64,000 bases of DNA. It comes from Planctomycetota bacterium. Lineage in GTDB: Bacteria > Planctomycetota > UBA8742 > UBA2392. The stretch spans positions 65,790 to 129,789 of the forward strand of contig JABARW010000019.1 in the NCBI GenBank assembly GCA_019186845.1, written 5' to 3'. Positions 25,231 through 34,286 of the stretch are shown in pieces. The position numbers and the translations under genes were made by a program. The notes under the pieces are model-generated. The model had not been told where the DNA came from. It made no database searches and was given only the letters and a program-made list of their open reading frames with translations. Within the stretch, counting starts at the first letter, position 1. Each line of letters begins with the position of its first letter.

Positions 25231-26466
25231 ATGAACCCCCGCATCCTCATCTACGCCACCGCCTTTGCACGCTCCCTGGCCACCAGCATGAGCGCCATCG
25301 TGCTCGGAGGTCAACTGGCGCGCCTGGGCTTTGAGCCCGGCGAAGTCGTGCTCACCGTGGCGGCAGGCCTGGCGGGGGCAACCGTCGCGGCCATCGTCGC
25401 CACATTCTGGGGCGACCGCCTCGGGCGCAAGGCACTGCTCATTGAGCTGGCCCTGCTCATGGCCGCGGGCGGGGCCGTCGTCGCGGTGGCCTCCACGCCG
25501 TTGCTGGTGGGCGCCGCCGCCTTTCTGGGCATGGTCAACGGCATGGGGCGCGACCGCGGCGCCTCGCTGATTCTGGAGCAGGCCATCCTGCCCTCCCTGG
25601 CCTCGCCCGAGCAGCGCACCAGGTCTTTCGCCTGGTACAACGTCATGCAGGATTCAGGCGGCGCCCTGGGCTCTCTGGCGGCGGGCCTGCCCGCGCTATT
25701 GGCTACGCCCCTTGGCCTGAGTGAGCTGGCCGCCCTGCGCGGCAGCTTTGGCGCCTATGCCGCCCTGATGCTCGTCTGCGCTGCGGCCTACCTGCTGCTG
25801 CCGAAATCGGTCGAGAATCAGGCCGCTGGAAGCGTCCCCGTGAGCCCGGCCACGCGCGGCGTCGTGTTCCGGATTTCAGCCCTGTTCAGCATCGACGCCC
25901 TGGGGGGCGGCTTCATCACGCGCACCATGATGGCAACATTCTTCATGACGCGCTTTGCCTCCGACGGCATCGATGAAAGCGCCGTAGGACTGCTCTACTC
26001 CCTGGCCCTTGGGGCCAACATCCTCTCGCATTTTGGCGCCGCATGGCTGGGCCGGCGCATCGGCCTGGTCAACACCATGGTGTTCACCCATATCCCCTCC
26101 AGCCTGCTGCTTGTCACCGTGGCCATGGCGCCCAACTTCTGGGTGGCGGCCGCCCTGCTGCTACTGCGCGAGAGCCTGGTAGAGATGGACGTGCCCACGC
26201 GGCAGAGTTACGTGATGGCCGTGGTCAAGCCCGAGGAGCGAACCTTTGCCTCAGGCGTGACGGGCATCGTGCGCATGGCAGGGTGGGCCGCGGCGGCCGG
26301 GTTTTCCGGATTTCTGCTGCTGCACTTCGAACTATGGACTCTGCTGGTGGCAGGCGCGGCCATGAAGATCTTCTACGACCTCGCCCTCTGGTACAACTTT
26401 CGCCACCTCAAACCGCCGGAGGAAGGAGGCCAAGCGCTGGCCGCCCCCGGCTCCCAGCCGCGCTGA
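25231..26466 (+). CDS. Major facilitator superfamily transporter
   Basis: Product of 411 residues with about 12 hydrophobic segments. The loop 2-3 motif is GDRLGRKALLI and the equivalent after helix 8 is LGRRIGLVNTM. It moves a small molecule by ion coupling or uniport across the inner membrane; the substrate cannot be predicted. It diverges from the fused flavoprotein with about 96 bases between starts, so uptake or export of an aromatic compound is possible but only inferred. The final 20 residues are charged. It ends 20 bases before the convergent DUF899-like gene. Confidence 0.85.
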   Translation: MNPRILIYATAFARSLATSMSAIVLGGQLARLGFEPGEVVLTVAAGLAGATVAAIVATFWGDRLGRKALLIELALLMAAGGAVVAVASTPLLVGAAAFLGMVNGMGRDRGASLILEQAILPSLASPEQRTRSFAWYNVMQDSGGALGSLAAGLPALLATPLGLSELAALRGSFGAYAALMLVCAAAYLLLPKSVENQAAGSVPVSPATRGVVFRISALFSIDALGGGFITRTMMATFFMTRFASDGIDESAVGLLYSLALGANILSHFGAAWLGRRIGLVNTMVFTHIPSSLLLVTVAMAPNFWVAAALLLLRESLVEMDVPTRQSYVMAVVKPEERTFASGVTGIVRMAGWAAAAGFSGFLLLHFELWTLLVAGAAMKIFYDLALWYNFRHLKPPEEGGQALAAPGSQPR

Positions 26467-26485
26467 GCGTCGGCAGTGTTGAGAT

Positions 26486-27043
26486 TCAGGTCTTGTCCGC
26501 CGGGAGCAAATCAAAGAAGTGAAAGGCCGGGCAATAGGGGTCCCCGGGGCCAAAGAAGTCCCTGGAGATCCGCTCGATCTTGCGGCCCCTCCTGGCCAGT
26601 ACGCTCACGCCCGGCAGGGGACCGTCCCAGGAGTCGCCGGGCGCGCTCCAGAAGCCCATGCGCCTGGCGAACTCGCCACCTTCGTCGCTCACCAGCTTGA
26701 ACTTCCAGCCTCGCTTCTTTGCGGCCTGGGCCAGCACTTTGGCCGGCTTGGGCGCGGCTACCACAAACGCGGCCTTTTTTTCGATGAAGTAGGTCTGGCC
26801 CGAGTATCCGTCGGCCCAGAGGGAGCAATAGGGACACTGCGGGCCCATGTGGTGCACGAGGATGAGGTGGTCGTGCTTGCCGAAAAGCTGGGAGAGCTTC
26901 ACTTTGCGCCCCGAGGTAGCGACGAACGCGAGGTCCTCGACTGGCTCGGCAGGAAGCTGGCGTCGCCAGGCGGCCATCTTCTCACGCAGCTTGAAGTACT
27001 GCTTCTCGGCGGCTTGCAGCTTCTTTTCGATGTTGGCGGCCAT
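26486..27043 (-). CDS. DUF899-like thioredoxin-fold protein
   Basis: Product of 185 residues. After an N-terminal amphipathic helix comes the DUF899-type pattern: ILVHHMGPQCPYCSLWADGY, with CPYC as the putative redox pair, then a conserved RGWKFKLVSDEGGEF and the ending PAFHFFDLLP. Such proteins have a thioredoxin fold and unknown roles, possibly in peroxide handling. It lacks a signal peptide and is probably cytoplasmic. GGAAG precedes the ATG. No redox partner gene is adjacent except the ferredoxin 100 bases away on the same strand. Confidence 0.75.
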   Translation of the reverse strand: MAANIEKKLQAAEKQYFKLREKMAAWRRQLPAEPVEDLAFVATSGRKVKLSQLFGKHDHLILVHHMGPQCPYCSLWADGYSGQTYFIEKKAAFVVAAPKPAKVLAQAAKKRGWKFKLVSDEGGEFARRMGFWSAPGDSWDGPLPGVSVLARRGRKIERISRDFFGPGDPYCPAFHFFDLLPADKT

Positions 27044-27146
27044 GGCCCTTCCGTGAGAGTGTTTCTCTCTCAACGTTCAGGACCTCAACAGCAGGACGAC
27101 AATTCCGCCAGGGGAGCCTGCCACAGACACGAAGGAAACAAGCAAA

Positions 27147-27641
27147 TCAGGCGCTGGTGACGTTTTCGATGGTCTGCGTCACGGGGAAGAAGGTCGGCGC
27201 TTCGTGGCCGCTGGGCCAGCTCACCACGATGGCGCTCTTGATGCAGACTTCTTCGCACAGGCGGCAGCCGACGCAGTCTTTCTCCTTCTCTTCCGTCATG
27301 CGGGCGACGGGATAGAAGGCGCCGTCCTTGGCGTGATGCTCCCAGTCCATGTCCAGGCAGTCGAAGGGGCAGGCCGCCACGCAGAACTCGCAACCCGTGC
27401 AGAGCTCTTCAATCACGCGGGCGATGGGCCGCTTCTTCTGCTGGTTCACCTTGGGTACAATCTGCCCGAGGTCGTTGGAGATGGCCTCCACCGGGCAATA
27501 GCTCTCGCACACGCCGCAATCAATGCAGATCTCGGGGTCGATCACATGCAGCGCCTTGTTTTCACCCGCAATGCAATCCACGGGGCACTTCTTGGCGCAG
27601 ATAGTGCATCCGATGCAGCGATCAGTGATGAAGTGCGGCAT
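27147..27641 (-). CDS. Ferredoxin with four [4Fe-4S] motifs
   Basis: Product of 164 residues with four CxxCxxCxxxC motifs: CIGCTICAKKC (from residue 9), CIDCGVCESYC, CTGCEFCVAAC and CVGCRLCEEVC. Each is followed by Pro or Ile, as expected for dicluster ferredoxins, so the protein is like two dicluster domains in tandem. The C-terminus ends VTQTIENVTSA. It is cytoplasmic and a soluble electron carrier. The ATG gives the family-like start MPHFITDRC; longer in-frame readings add a non-conserved leader. No strong ribosome-binding site is visible. Electron donors or acceptors in the window are unknown. Confidence 0.9.
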   Translation of the reverse strand: MPHFITDRCIGCTICAKKCPVDCIAGENKALHVIDPEICIDCGVCESYCPVEAISNDLGQIVPKVNQQKKRPIARVIEELCTGCEFCVAACPFDCLDMDWEHHAKDGAFYPVARMTEEKEKDCVGCRLCEEVCIKSAIVVSWPSGHEAPTFFPVTQTIENVTSA

Positions 27642-27841
27642 GGGGCCGAAGGATATGGAGGGCCGGAGGGTTGCGCAAGAGGTGGACTGGGCCGGTCCGA
27701 GATTCACGTCCCGCGTGCCGTTGAATGCCTCGCGGCGCTGGAGAGACAAGCCAGACCGTCGTTTCAGCGCGCTCGCGCACGAAGCCTTGAGAGTCACCCG
27801 CGAAGCCTGCTTGCTCGGGCGCTGCGGCTGCTCGGCCTTCC

Positions 27842-28267
27842 ATGTACGTCGCCGAGAATCCAGAATCCGGATTGGACATGGGTGACCCGCACGCACTTGA
27901 AGGCCACAGCAACGAGCAACTCTGGCAGGAGTCGCTCGAAAGCTTCAACACGGGCGACTACTTCATGACCCACGAATACCTCGAGGAACTCTGGCGTCGC
28001 CACGACGGCGAACTGAGCAAGTTTTACCAGGGACTCCTCCAGGCCGCCGTCAGCCTCTACCACTACGGCAACGGCAACTTCCACGGCGCCAAGTTGCTGG
28101 CGCGGCAGAGCACGGCCATGCTGGCCAAACTGCCGGCCGGCTTTCACGGCATCAACCTGGACCGCTTCCGTGAAGAGTATTCCCGGCTCATGGCGCCTGT
28201 GCTGGAACCCGCGCCCAACCTGAAGCCCCTGGCCCCAGAGGAGGCCCCAAGGCTTCACCTCATCTGA
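27842..28267 (+). CDS. DUF309 family protein
   Basis: Product of 141 residues. It carries the DUF309 motif: FNTGDYFMTHEYLEELWRR, then FYQGLLQAAVSLYHYGNGNFHGA, with the conserved His-Glu, Gln and His positions. Members are small all-helical proteins of unknown function. ATG 27842 has no clear ribosome-binding site; ATG 27878 is also in frame and could be the true start. Divergent from the ferredoxin and convergent with the TolC-like gene, whose stop is only three bases away. Confidence 0.8.
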   Translation: MYVAENPESGLDMGDPHALEGHSNEQLWQESLESFNTGDYFMTHEYLEELWRRHDGELSKFYQGLLQAAVSLYHYGNGNFHGAKLLARQSTAMLAKLPAGFHGINLDRFREEYSRLMAPVLEPAPNLKPLAPEEAPRLHLI

Positions 28268-28270
28268 GGC

Positions 28271-29863
28271 CTACTGTCCCAGTTCGCCCGTGGCCTTGAG
28301 CAGGCCCAGCCGCGCCTTTTCAAGTTCGACGCGGGCCTTGATCAGGTCGCGCTCCGCCGCCGTCAGGTCGTTGAGGGACTGCTTGACCTCAAAGGCCGTG
28401 GCGAGGCCCGCCTTCTGGCGTTCCTGCTCAGCCTGGTAGGTCTCATCCGCCAGTTTGCGCGCCTGTTCCGCAGCCACCACGCCGCGCTTGGCGCTTTTGA
28501 TCGTGCGCACGGCCAAAGCCACTTCCGTGATCACGTTGGTTTCGGCTTCGCGGGCATCCAGAATGGCCTGGCGCTTTTCAATCACGGAGGCGTCCAGCGC
28601 CGCCCGTGCCGCGCGATTCTGAATCGGGACACCAAAGGTCAGCGTCACGCCGTAGCGCAGGTTGTCGAAGTCCGTGTAGTTGTCCAGCGAGTCGTCAAAC
28701 TGCTGGCCAAAGCCGTTAACCGTAAGTTCGCCGCTGACGTCCAGCGTCGGCAGCAGGCCGTATTCGTCACGGCGGATGGCCAGGCCCGCGTTCTCGATGC
28801 GCTTGCGCGCCACTTCAATCTCCGCGCGTTTGCGCAAGGCGCCCTTCAGCTCATTCATCAACGAGGGCTCAAAACTCTCCAGACGGGCCGCGTCGGCCTG
28901 GGTCGAGGGCTGGATCACGATGCGGTAGTTCTCAAACAGCGAATAGCCCGTCAGCAGGTCGGGGTGCATGGCGCGCAGCAGCTCGTCGCTGCGGGTTTCC
29001 TCCAGCGCCTCAGCCTGAATGATGCCGCGCTGCTGGGCCGCGACGTTGCTTTCCTGGGCCAGTTCGTCCAGGCGCGTGCCCAGGCCGGCTTCACGGCGGT
29101 TCTTGGCCAGCTCGAGGGCGTCGCGGGCCAGCTCTTCCTGGCGGCGCAGAACCTTGAGGTCTTCCTGAGCTTCCACCAGGTTCCAGTAGGCTACAGCCAC
29201 GTTGTAGGCTTGCAGGTTGCGGGCCGAGCGCATGTTCAGCTCGGCGATGCGTTCGTTGCCCTCGGCAATCCAGGTGTTGGAAAGGTTGGGCACAAAGCCC
29301 ACGCCGTTGAGCAGGTTCTGCGTCACCTTGAGTGTCGAGGACGGAAAGAACTCGAACGTTGAGAAGGGGCTGTTGCTGTCTACGCGCTGAAAGCCCCCTC
29401 TGAGGTCCAGCGTCGTGCCCGTGGCAAACGGCAAAGTCGCGCTCAGGCCAAAGCCCGTCGTGCCCGTGATTTCCTTGTCGCGGCTGTCACCGGGGAAGCG
29501 GCGCGTGACCGGCCCTTCGTCGCGCATGTAGCTGAAGTTGGCCCCCGCCGTGAAGTCCAGCCGGCTCTTTGAGGCCATCGTGTTCGTTCGCGCCAGCTCA
29601 ATTGAAAGCTGCTCAAACAGCAGGGCGCGGTTGCGCGTCGCTGCCAGCTCCAGGGCATCCGTCAGGCTCAGCTTGAGGACGATGGGCTCGCGTCGGCGCT
29701 CCAGGTCCGAGGGCTTGACCTTGTTGGCGTTGGGCTGCCGCTGCATCACCTCATCCAGCGCCTTGCGGAAACTCTCCGAAGGCTCGACCTCACTCACCCG
29801 GGTGCGGCAGGCCGCCGGCAGCAGGCAGGCACTGACCAGCAGGCACGAAAGAATCCGTTTCAC
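28271..29863 (-). CDS. TolC-family outer-membrane efflux lipoprotein
   Basis: Product of 530 residues with a lipoprotein signal (CLLPAAC, lipid Cys at 19). The body shows the internally duplicated TolC pattern: LTDALELAATRNRALLFEQLSIELARTN and later heptad helices with NRAARAALD, VALAVRTIKSAKR and FEVKQSLNDLTAAERDL, the long coiled coils of the periplasmic tunnel. Predicted to form a trimeric outer-membrane channel working with an inner-membrane pump. No pump or membrane fusion gene is next to it, so it serves a partner encoded elsewhere. It runs towards DUF309. Confidence 0.88.
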   Translation of the reverse strand: MKRILSCLLVSACLLPAACRTRVSEVEPSESFRKALDEVMQRQPNANKVKPSDLERRREPIVLKLSLTDALELAATRNRALLFEQLSIELARTNTMASKSRLDFTAGANFSYMRDEGPVTRRFPGDSRDKEITGTTGFGLSATLPFATGTTLDLRGGFQRVDSNSPFSTFEFFPSSTLKVTQNLLNGVGFVPNLSNTWIAEGNERIAELNMRSARNLQAYNVAVAYWNLVEAQEDLKVLRRQEELARDALELAKNRREAGLGTRLDELAQESNVAAQQRGIIQAEALEETRSDELLRAMHPDLLTGYSLFENYRIVIQPSTQADAARLESFEPSLMNELKGALRKRAEIEVARKRIENAGLAIRRDEYGLLPTLDVSGELTVNGFGQQFDDSLDNYTDFDNLRYGVTLTFGVPIQNRAARAALDASVIEKRQAILDAREAETNVITEVALAVRTIKSAKRGVVAAEQARKLADETYQAEQERQKAGLATAFEVKQSLNDLTAAERDLIKARVELEKARLGLLKATGELGQ

Positions 29864-30135
29864 TCTAGGCTCCAGTCAAAAACCCCCTGCGTCCTTCCCA
29901 TTCAGCACTGGCCGCTTCCACCCCCCGGTGGCCCCAGGCCGCGAGTATGCCCGCTTGACTTCGCGATGCAAGCGCGCCCTGCCCACCGCCGCGCCTGCCG
30001 GATATCTGGCAGAGCGGGATTTCTGCCCGGGCTTCGAGCGTTCCATCACATGACGACCGGGCCGGACCCGACGTGACAGGCCAAAAGCTGGCGCGCACGC
30101 CAAGCCCTGGCCTATACTGGCCGACGGAGATCGAC

Positions 30136-31371
30136 ATGACCAACGCACTGGCAGAAAACGACCTGATTTACGACTGGAACAGGCAGGGCAGCGATGCGCT
30201 GCTCAAGCGCAGCAAGCCCATCCAGTTTGACGACGAAACCCTGCGCGACGGCCTGCAGAGTCCCAGCGCCATCAACCCCAGCATCGCGCAGAAGATTGAA
30301 CTGCTGCGCTACATGGAAAAGCTCGGCATCGACCGCGTGGATTTAGGCCTGCCCGGCGCGGGGCCGCAGCACCGTGAGCACATCGAAGCGCTTTTGAAAG
30401 TCATCGTCTCCGAGAAGATGAAAATCAAGCCGGGCTGCGCGGTGCGCACGGTGGTAAGCGACATCGAGCCCATCGACGCGCTGCAGCAGAAATATGGCAT
30501 CAAGATCCAGGCCAGCGCGTTTTTGGGCACGTCGCCCATTCGCCAATACGCCGAAGGCTGGACGCTGCAAAAGCTCATGGAAACCATGGAAGTCGCCGTG
30601 AAATGGGCGATTGACCACAAGATTCCGGTCATGTTCGTCACGGAAGACACCACGCGCAGCAAGCCCGAAGACGTCAAGGCGCTGTACCAGCGCTCCATTG
30701 AACTGGGCGCCGGCAACATCTGCGTGTGCGACACCTGCGGCCACGTCACGCCCCACGGCGTAAAGCAGCTTTTGCGCTTCGTGATCGAAGACGTAGTGAA
30801 ACCCACGGGCAAGCAGGTGCTCGTGAACTGGCACGGCCACAGCGATCGCGGGTTAGCGGTCGCCAATTCGCTCGCGGCCATCGAAGCCGGCGCCGACGTC
30901 GTGCACGGCACGGCCCTTGGCCTGGGCGAGCGAGTAGGGAATTGCCAGATCGACCAGTTGCTCGTGAATTTGAAGTTGATGGGGCTAATCAAGAACGACC
31001 TGAGCACACTCGCCGAGTACGTAAAGAAAGCCCACGAATACACCGGCGTGCCCCTGCCCCAGAACTACCCCGTCTTCGGCGAAGACGCCTTCGAAACCGG
31101 AACCGGAGTCCACGCCGCCGCCGTAATCAAAGCCAAGAAAAAAGGCGACAACTGGCTCGCCGACCGCGTGTATTCAGGAGTTCCCGCCGGCGATTTCGGC
31201 CTGAAGCAAATCATCCGCATCGGCCACATGAGCGGCAAGAGCAACGTGGTTTTCTGGTGCGAACAGCACGGCTACGAACCCACGGACGCAAGAGTCGAAA
31301 AAATCCTCAACGCCGCCAAAGCCGCCTCGCGGCTTCTGACGGATGAGGAATTGAGGAAGCTGGCGAAATAG
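30136..31371 (+). CDS. LeuA-like 2-isopropylmalate synthase family enzyme
   Basis: Product of 411 residues. A DRE-TIM metallolyase domain: DDETLRDGLQSPS (metal Asp), then a metal HxH site in NWHGHSDRGLAVAN, and ALGLGERVGN. It lacks the C-terminal allosteric LeuA domain (about 120 residues), as in the short leucine-insensitive or homocitrate-type members. It condenses acetyl-CoA with a 2-oxoacid; the acceptor is not determined by sequence. GGAGA precedes the ATG, and TATACT lies 18 bases upstream as a possible -10. Its last 96 bases are imitated by a damaged copy at 32148-32242. Confidence 0.85.
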   Translation: MTNALAENDLIYDWNRQGSDALLKRSKPIQFDDETLRDGLQSPSAINPSIAQKIELLRYMEKLGIDRVDLGLPGAGPQHREHIEALLKVIVSEKMKIKPGCAVRTVVSDIEPIDALQQKYGIKIQASAFLGTSPIRQYAEGWTLQKLMETMEVAVKWAIDHKIPVMFVTEDTTRSKPEDVKALYQRSIELGAGNICVCDTCGHVTPHGVKQLLRFVIEDVVKPTGKQVLVNWHGHSDRGLAVANSLAAIEAGADVVHGTALGLGERVGNCQIDQLLVNLKLMGLIKNDLSTLAEYVKKAHEYTGVPLPQNYPVFGEDAFETGTGVHAAAVIKAKKKGDNWLADRVYSGVPAGDFGLKQIIRIGHMSGKSNVVFWCEQHGYEPTDARVEKILNAAKAASRLLTDEELRKLAK

Positions 31372-31384
31372 CGAGAGGCGACTC

Positions 31385-32128
31385 GTGGGCAGCAAGTCCT
31401 TCAGGTGGGTTAAGTCGGATAACAAGCTCTACTTTTCTGGGCCATGCAAAGGTTGCGCGGGAAAAGAGAGCACCTTTGTGCCACTTTATTGGGATCCTGA
31501 CGAAGGCCCTCCGGGAAACTCCGCGTATGAAATTGATGAAGACGATGAGGGCAATGAGCATATGTTGTTTGAGTGGGATCAGTGCGTAATCAAGTGTATA
31601 AAATGCAAGATGTTGGCTATTGCTTTCTGGGTGGTTGACCCAAGCCGCGAAACCGACGAAAAGGGCAAACCTCAGCCTTTTCTTAGGTACGCTGAACTAA
31701 GTCACAAAGAACCAAACGCACCCGCGCGTGCAGCGCTTCCCTCAAGCACTCCTTACGAGATAACAACGCTTGTGCGGGAAGCCGAAACTTGTGTCGGGGC
31801 CCACGCATTTCGGTCCGCTGCGGCAATGTTTCGCGCCGCAATGGAAGAAACGCTCAAATTCAATGGATACGACCAGTCAGGTAACCTCGAGCAGCGAATA
31901 AAGCTCGCCGCAAGCGAACGCATGTTGACCATTCAACTAGAAACCAGAGCACATAAGTGTCGCTCTCTCGGCAACGAGTCGCTGCACGAGGGAAAGGCTC
32001 CCTCTAAAGAAGACGTAGAAGACATCTACGGGCTGGTCCTGCTATTGATTGAAAGTTTTTACCGAACCAGAAAAGAAGTAGTTGCCGAATTGCGAAAGCT
32101 GAAGCGCCGCGTCCGGCGCGCAAAGTGA
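31385..32128 (+). CDS. DUF4145-like protein with zinc-finger-like N-terminus
   Basis: Product of 247 residues. GTG start with GAGAGG six bases upstream. N-terminal Cys pairs (GPCKGC and CVIKCIKC) may bind zinc. Residues 115-230 show the DUF4145 all-helical pattern (FRSAAAMFRAAMEETL, HKCRSLGNESLHEGK), a relative of HEPN domains; the R-x-x-x-N-E-x-x-H layout is HEPN-like. DUF4145 proteins are often found with phage-defence or restriction genes. Its GC is visibly lower than that of leuA, a sign of transfer. It sits 13 bases after leuA and directly before a leuA end remnant. Confidence 0.75.
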   Translation: MGSKSFRWVKSDNKLYFSGPCKGCAGKESTFVPLYWDPDEGPPGNSAYEIDEDDEGNEHMLFEWDQCVIKCIKCKMLAIAFWVVDPSRETDEKGKPQPFLRYAELSHKEPNAPARAALPSSTPYEITTLVREAETCVGAHAFRSAAAMFRAAMEETLKFNGYDQSGNLEQRIKLAASERMLTIQLETRAHKCRSLGNESLHEGKAPSKEDVEDIYGLVLLLIESFYRTRKEVVAELRKLKRRVRRAK

Positions 32129-32147
32129 GCGCCAAAGCCAGAGCATC

Positions 32148-32242
32148 GAAGCCACCCACGCCCGCGTCGAAAAAATGCTCAACTCGGCCAAACCGCGTCG
32201 CGGATGTTGACGGATGAAGAGTTGCGGAAGCTGGCGGGATAG
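32148..32242 (+). pseudogene. Damaged partial copy of the leuA-like 3' end
   Basis: 95 bases align with the last 96 bases of the gene at 30136-31371 at roughly 80 percent identity by hand alignment, including the TCGAAAAAAT block, the TGACGGATGA block and the final TAG. One missing base shifts the frame. It lies just behind the DUF4145 gene, so that gene is bracketed by the leuA end and its degenerate copy. Confidence 0.7.
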
Positions 32243-32276
32243 AGATGGGTGGCGATTGGAAAAAACACTGCCTGCA

Positions 32277-33455
32277 ATGAGCAAACCAAACCGTCCTGTT
32301 GCCGTGCCTCATAAGGGAGCCGAAAATCGGAAGTTTTCGGGCAGTTGGATAATTTTTCAGCTCAAGGGGCTATGCATCGAAGATGAAAACGTGTTGCTGC
32401 GTCCCGCACCTTGGGGTGACGCCACCGTTGCATCTCCCCAACACATGAAGTTGTTGGTTTCGAGCTTAGAACTGAACAAGCGCATGGCTCCCGGGCACGA
32501 CCACGAGCGCTCGGTTTTGTTTATGATGGGTGCGCGCCCACAGATCGAATCAATCAATGGGAAAAGGATACGGGTCGTCGACGAAGAGGAAACACCTGAT
32601 GCCTATCTATTTGTTCGAAGAAAGATTGAGCGGATCGCCGTGAAGACAAAGGGCGGCGAGCGAGAGACACAGCAAAGTCCGGATGGGGCAATTGAAAGAG
32701 CAGCATGCATAGAGGCAGCGTTAGTTATTGGGTTGCTAAATCAGACTCGCTGGGGCGGACTATCGACGTGCAACCTCTTGCATAGACGGGGCAAGCGCCC
32801 GCTCGCTCCCCTGACTGCTCTCGATTTTGACAACTCTGGTTTTGTTCTTACGACCAGCGCGGACCGACTCCCTCTTGTGACCTTGCCGAGCCCAACGAGA
32901 ACCTACACTTATTCCTCGCTGCTTGATGAGTTGAAAAGGTCCCGATGGAACTTACTCGCCGGCATGTTGGCTAGACAGTCAACTTCGGGTGAGGCCATCA
33001 TTTTGTCGGATCTTAGACGTGCCTCTTGTCGGGTAGTTACGTCCATTTTCTCTACGTCTGCGGGCGAGCAGATAGCGGGCTTAATGACTTCATTAGAAAT
33101 GCTGCTTTCCCCTGATGGGAATTGGGGAACGCTGAAACGCCGCGCGGGATCATTGATTGGAGATCTCTCTGGAGCGGAAACGTTGATCGAAGACATGTTC
33201 AAAGCAAGGCATGAGTTCGTGCATCAGGGAAAGGAACCGAATCGGTCGATACCTCACCGTGGACTTGAATTGGTGTTGGTGGCTCTAGACAGGGTTGTTC
33301 GCTGTACGGACGTCGTTACAAGCGTGAATCAGATGTGTCTCTATTTGGATGCCAGAATTGCGGAGGACGCGCTCGCCAAAGGAAATTCAGCGGCCTTTCA
33401 AAGTCTCCGGTCGCAAACGACACTTTGGGCGCGATCCATTGGAAGCGAGCAGTAG
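32277..33455 (+). CDS. HEPN-like protein of unknown function
   Basis: Product of 392 residues, mostly beta-like in the first 130 and helical after about residue 205. The C-terminal half has the motif FKARHEFVHQGKEPN, an R311-x4-H316 arrangement found in HEPN nuclease-like domains of the ApeA group, preceded by a segment that fits the first HEPN helices. GC is clearly lower and codon use less biased than neighbours. The likely start is the ATG at 32277; the ribosome-binding site is weak. A defence or toxin role is suggested only by the fold and the island context. The frame is open a little further upstream, running through the leuA remnant, which is not a credible start. Confidence 0.7.
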   Translation: MSKPNRPVAVPHKGAENRKFSGSWIIFQLKGLCIEDENVLLRPAPWGDATVASPQHMKLLVSSLELNKRMAPGHDHERSVLFMMGARPQIESINGKRIRVVDEEETPDAYLFVRRKIERIAVKTKGGERETQQSPDGAIERAACIEAALVIGLLNQTRWGGLSTCNLLHRRGKRPLAPLTALDFDNSGFVLTTSADRLPLVTLPSPTRTYTYSSLLDELKRSRWNLLAGMLARQSTSGEAIILSDLRRASCRVVTSIFSTSAGEQIAGLMTSLEMLLSPDGNWGTLKRRAGSLIGDLSGAETLIEDMFKARHEFVHQGKEPNRSIPHRGLELVLVALDRVVRCTDVVTSVNQMCLYLDARIAEDALAKGNSAAFQSLRSQTTLWARSIGSEQ

Positions 33456-33514
33456 TCGATTCGATTCTCTTTAGTTTTGGACCAAACCCATCCCTCGATA
33501 GCAGATCACAACCA

Positions 33515-33733
33515 ATGGGAGGGCATATCGCTGAACCCATCTCCTTCCGCCCCTTGCGGCACTCCGATCTGCCGATGCCGCAACGCTGGCTGTCGCGGCC
33601 GCATGTGGATGCGTGGTGGCACACGCCTTTGGACGCTGCTGGTGTGCGCGCGAAATATGGGCTGCGCTTGAGCCCGCGCGCCTTCGTGCTTGAATGCGGC
33701 CATGCTCCACGCCGACGCACACGGGGCTTATGA
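33515..33733 (+). pseudogene. Truncated GNAT acetyltransferase copy (5' part)
   Basis: The first 50 residues match those of the intact GNAT at 34283 closely (SFRPLRHSDLPMPQRWLSRP, then DAWWHTPLD); then about ten bases are missing relative to the intact gene and the frame is lost, ending at 33733. DNA similarity to the intact gene fades out inside the start of the next gene. It is the first of three copies of this 5' end in 2.6 kb. Confidence 0.75.
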
Positions 33734-34286
33734 ACGAGGCGCAGCCTGGCGCAGGCAGCCGTGCGAACATTGTGGCGGTGAGTACTTCTACTTCAACGAA
33801 CAGCTGGGCTACGGTGAAGCCGCGTCGATCATGTTCATCGGCTCGGTGGAAGCCAAGCACGCCGCCGCTCGCGAGGCTTCGGGTGATCTTCTTTTCCGCT
33901 TGAAACACTTCGGCCAACTCGTCCGTTGTCCAGATTGCGGCAAATTCCAGGCCGCGATGATCGCGCAAGCGCGGCAAGAACTCGCCAGCCGCGCGCTCCG
34001 GCGCGGCATTGCTTGGACTTTGCTACCCGTTTTCGGGTTTGCGATTTCAGCCATGTTCATCAAGGCAGTTGAATGGCCGATGTTAGGCATGTTCGTCTCG
34101 GGATTGCTGGGGGGCGTCGCAACGCTGTCCATTTGGTATCTCGCGCGCTCTTTTGACCCAAATCAAGACCGTTACTTGATATGGCGTCCGGACAAAGAAA
34201 CGGAGCAAAAGGCATTGACCCGCAAGGCCTTTGAATTCCTGGTGGCCGAAGGCGCAATTCAAGATGACGGTCCAACGGCATTATGA
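33702..34286 (+). CDS. Zinc-ribbon protein with two membrane segments
   Basis: Product of 194 residues. Cytoplasmic zinc ribbon: CEHC (Cys21/24) and CPDC about 60 residues on, followed by a short helical region, then two hydrophobic segments (WTLLPVFGFAISAMF and MLGMFVSGLLGGVATL) and a charged C-terminal tail. No family name recognised. The start is uncertain because the frame overlaps the truncated GNAT copy; a TTG 12 bases upstream is possible. Its TGA overlaps the GNAT start as ATGA, so the two are translationally coupled. Confidence 0.65.
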   Translation: MLHADAHGAYERGAAWRRQPCEHCGGEYFYFNEQLGYGEAASIMFIGSVEAKHAAAREASGDLLFRLKHFGQLVRCPDCGKFQAAMIAQARQELASRALRRGIAWTLLPVFGFAISAMFIKAVEWPMLGMFVSGLLGGVATLSIWYLARSFDPNQDRYLIWRPDKETEQKALTRKAFEFLVAEGAIQDDGPTAL

